Shown: positions 63,676 to 64,000 of the stretch, in pieces | Position numbering within the stretch: the first letter of the stretch is position 1 | Layout: each line of letters opens with the position of its first letter | From: Accumulibacter sp. | Lineage (GTDB): Bacteria; Pseudomonadota; Gammaproteobacteria; Burkholderiales; Rhodocyclaceae | Assembly (NCBI RefSeq): GCF_023806635.1 | Contig: NZ_JAMTDQ010000006.1 | Location: 1 to 64,000, forward strand | Length of the DNA: 64,000 nucleotides | Direction: 5' to 3' | Made by a program: the position numbers and the translations under genes | Notes under the pieces: model-generated | What the model saw: only the letters and a program-made list of their open reading frames with translations | Databases searched by the model: none | What the model was told of the DNA's origin: nothing

Positions 63676-64000
63676 AGGGGAAAGTGGCGCACGACGATCG
63701 CGTGCAGCGTGCAGGCGCGGTAGGCCGCCCATTGGAAAGTGATTGACTGCGCGATCCCTGTGACGCCCACTGCCGGTCGGTTGCCGTCAGCCGACGACGG
63801 GAACGCCGCGACCGCCATCGGTTCGGTGCGGCCTGCCAGGCGAGAAACTGTTGCAGCGAAGCGCGAAGGGCCGGTTCAGATTGACAGCGGTCGTTCGGGT
63901 TCCCCGGGGCACTGGCAGCCAGCGACCCAGAGCAGGGTCGAGGTTGGTGAAAGCAGCCGTTCGCCGTACCCCCGCGACAAGTCGAAGGCCGCCGTTCGAT
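63676..64000. other. Right-edge non-coding region
   Basis: No gene is seen in these 325 bases. Short related words recur: GCGGTCGTTCGGG near 63889, GCCGTTCGCCG near 63956 and GCCGTTCGAT at the end. They may belong to a dispersed repeat whose partner lies outside the window. Confidence 0.4.

Overview
The window is GC-rich and densely coded, with short intergenic gaps and the gene content of a betaproteobacterium. A Rhodocyclales / Candidatus Accumulibacter-like organism fits best, judged from family content and gene order (petABC-sspAB, dnaX-ybaB-recR next to the 4.5S RNA gene, engB beside hemB, exosortase-type acyltransferase, many c-type cytochromes and c-di-GMP proteins). No database search was possible, so the taxonomic placement is an inference. 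I saw no tRNA, rRNA or CRISPR array.

Left edge (1-7100): an IS1380-type element runs off the window and appears to be inserted into an older integrase-core transposase. It is followed by the wreck of a nitrite reductase gene (nirB) and then a minus-strand nitrate/nitrite uptake operon, nrtA-nrtB-nrtD, plus a GAF-repeat protein. A near-consensus sigma-54 promoter lies upstream of nrtA. Uptake genes look intact while the adjoining reductase is decayed. 7100-17900: comEC, a chemoreceptor with a NIT-like sensor domain, the lipoprotein exporter genes lolC-lolD, a phosphoglycerate-mutase-like gene coupled to recJ, and a zinc alcohol dehydrogenase.

17900-28720 is the most unusual part. An envelope cassette (DUF1302 outer-membrane-like protein, LolD-type ATPase, and a divergent LolA-like periplasmic protein) sits next to a co-directional run of an exosortase-associated acyltransferase (LuxI/FeeM-like fold family), an HDOD-histidine kinase, a receiver-PAS-GGDEF-EAL protein, a YcbB-type L,D-transpeptidase and a MepK-like endopeptidase. 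The first three genes overlap or nearly touch, which suggests a linked acyl-product / phosphorelay / c-di-GMP circuit. 28750-44400 is mostly housekeeping: rlmD, a DMT exporter, sspA-sspB, the cytochrome bc1 operon, recR-ybaB-dnaX, 4.5S RNA, a decayed ferredoxin, cytochrome c4, engB, hemB, and a small antisense gene with its own strong terminator.

44400-64000: argB, a nucleotidase and a five-PAS GGDEF-EAL protein form one minus-strand operon. Then come gluQ, MscS with a cardiolipin-synthase-like enzyme, a 44-residue membrane peptide, rarD, a di-heme peroxidase, a second chemoreceptor, pyruvate kinase under a good sigma-70 promoter, a flavocytochrome c sulfide dehydrogenase pair, a coiled-coil SPOR protein, an NnrU-like protein and a VOC-fold protein. 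Together the genes depict a respiratory, envelope-remodelling, strongly c-di-GMP-regulated bacterium with nitrogen-limitation control of nitrate uptake.
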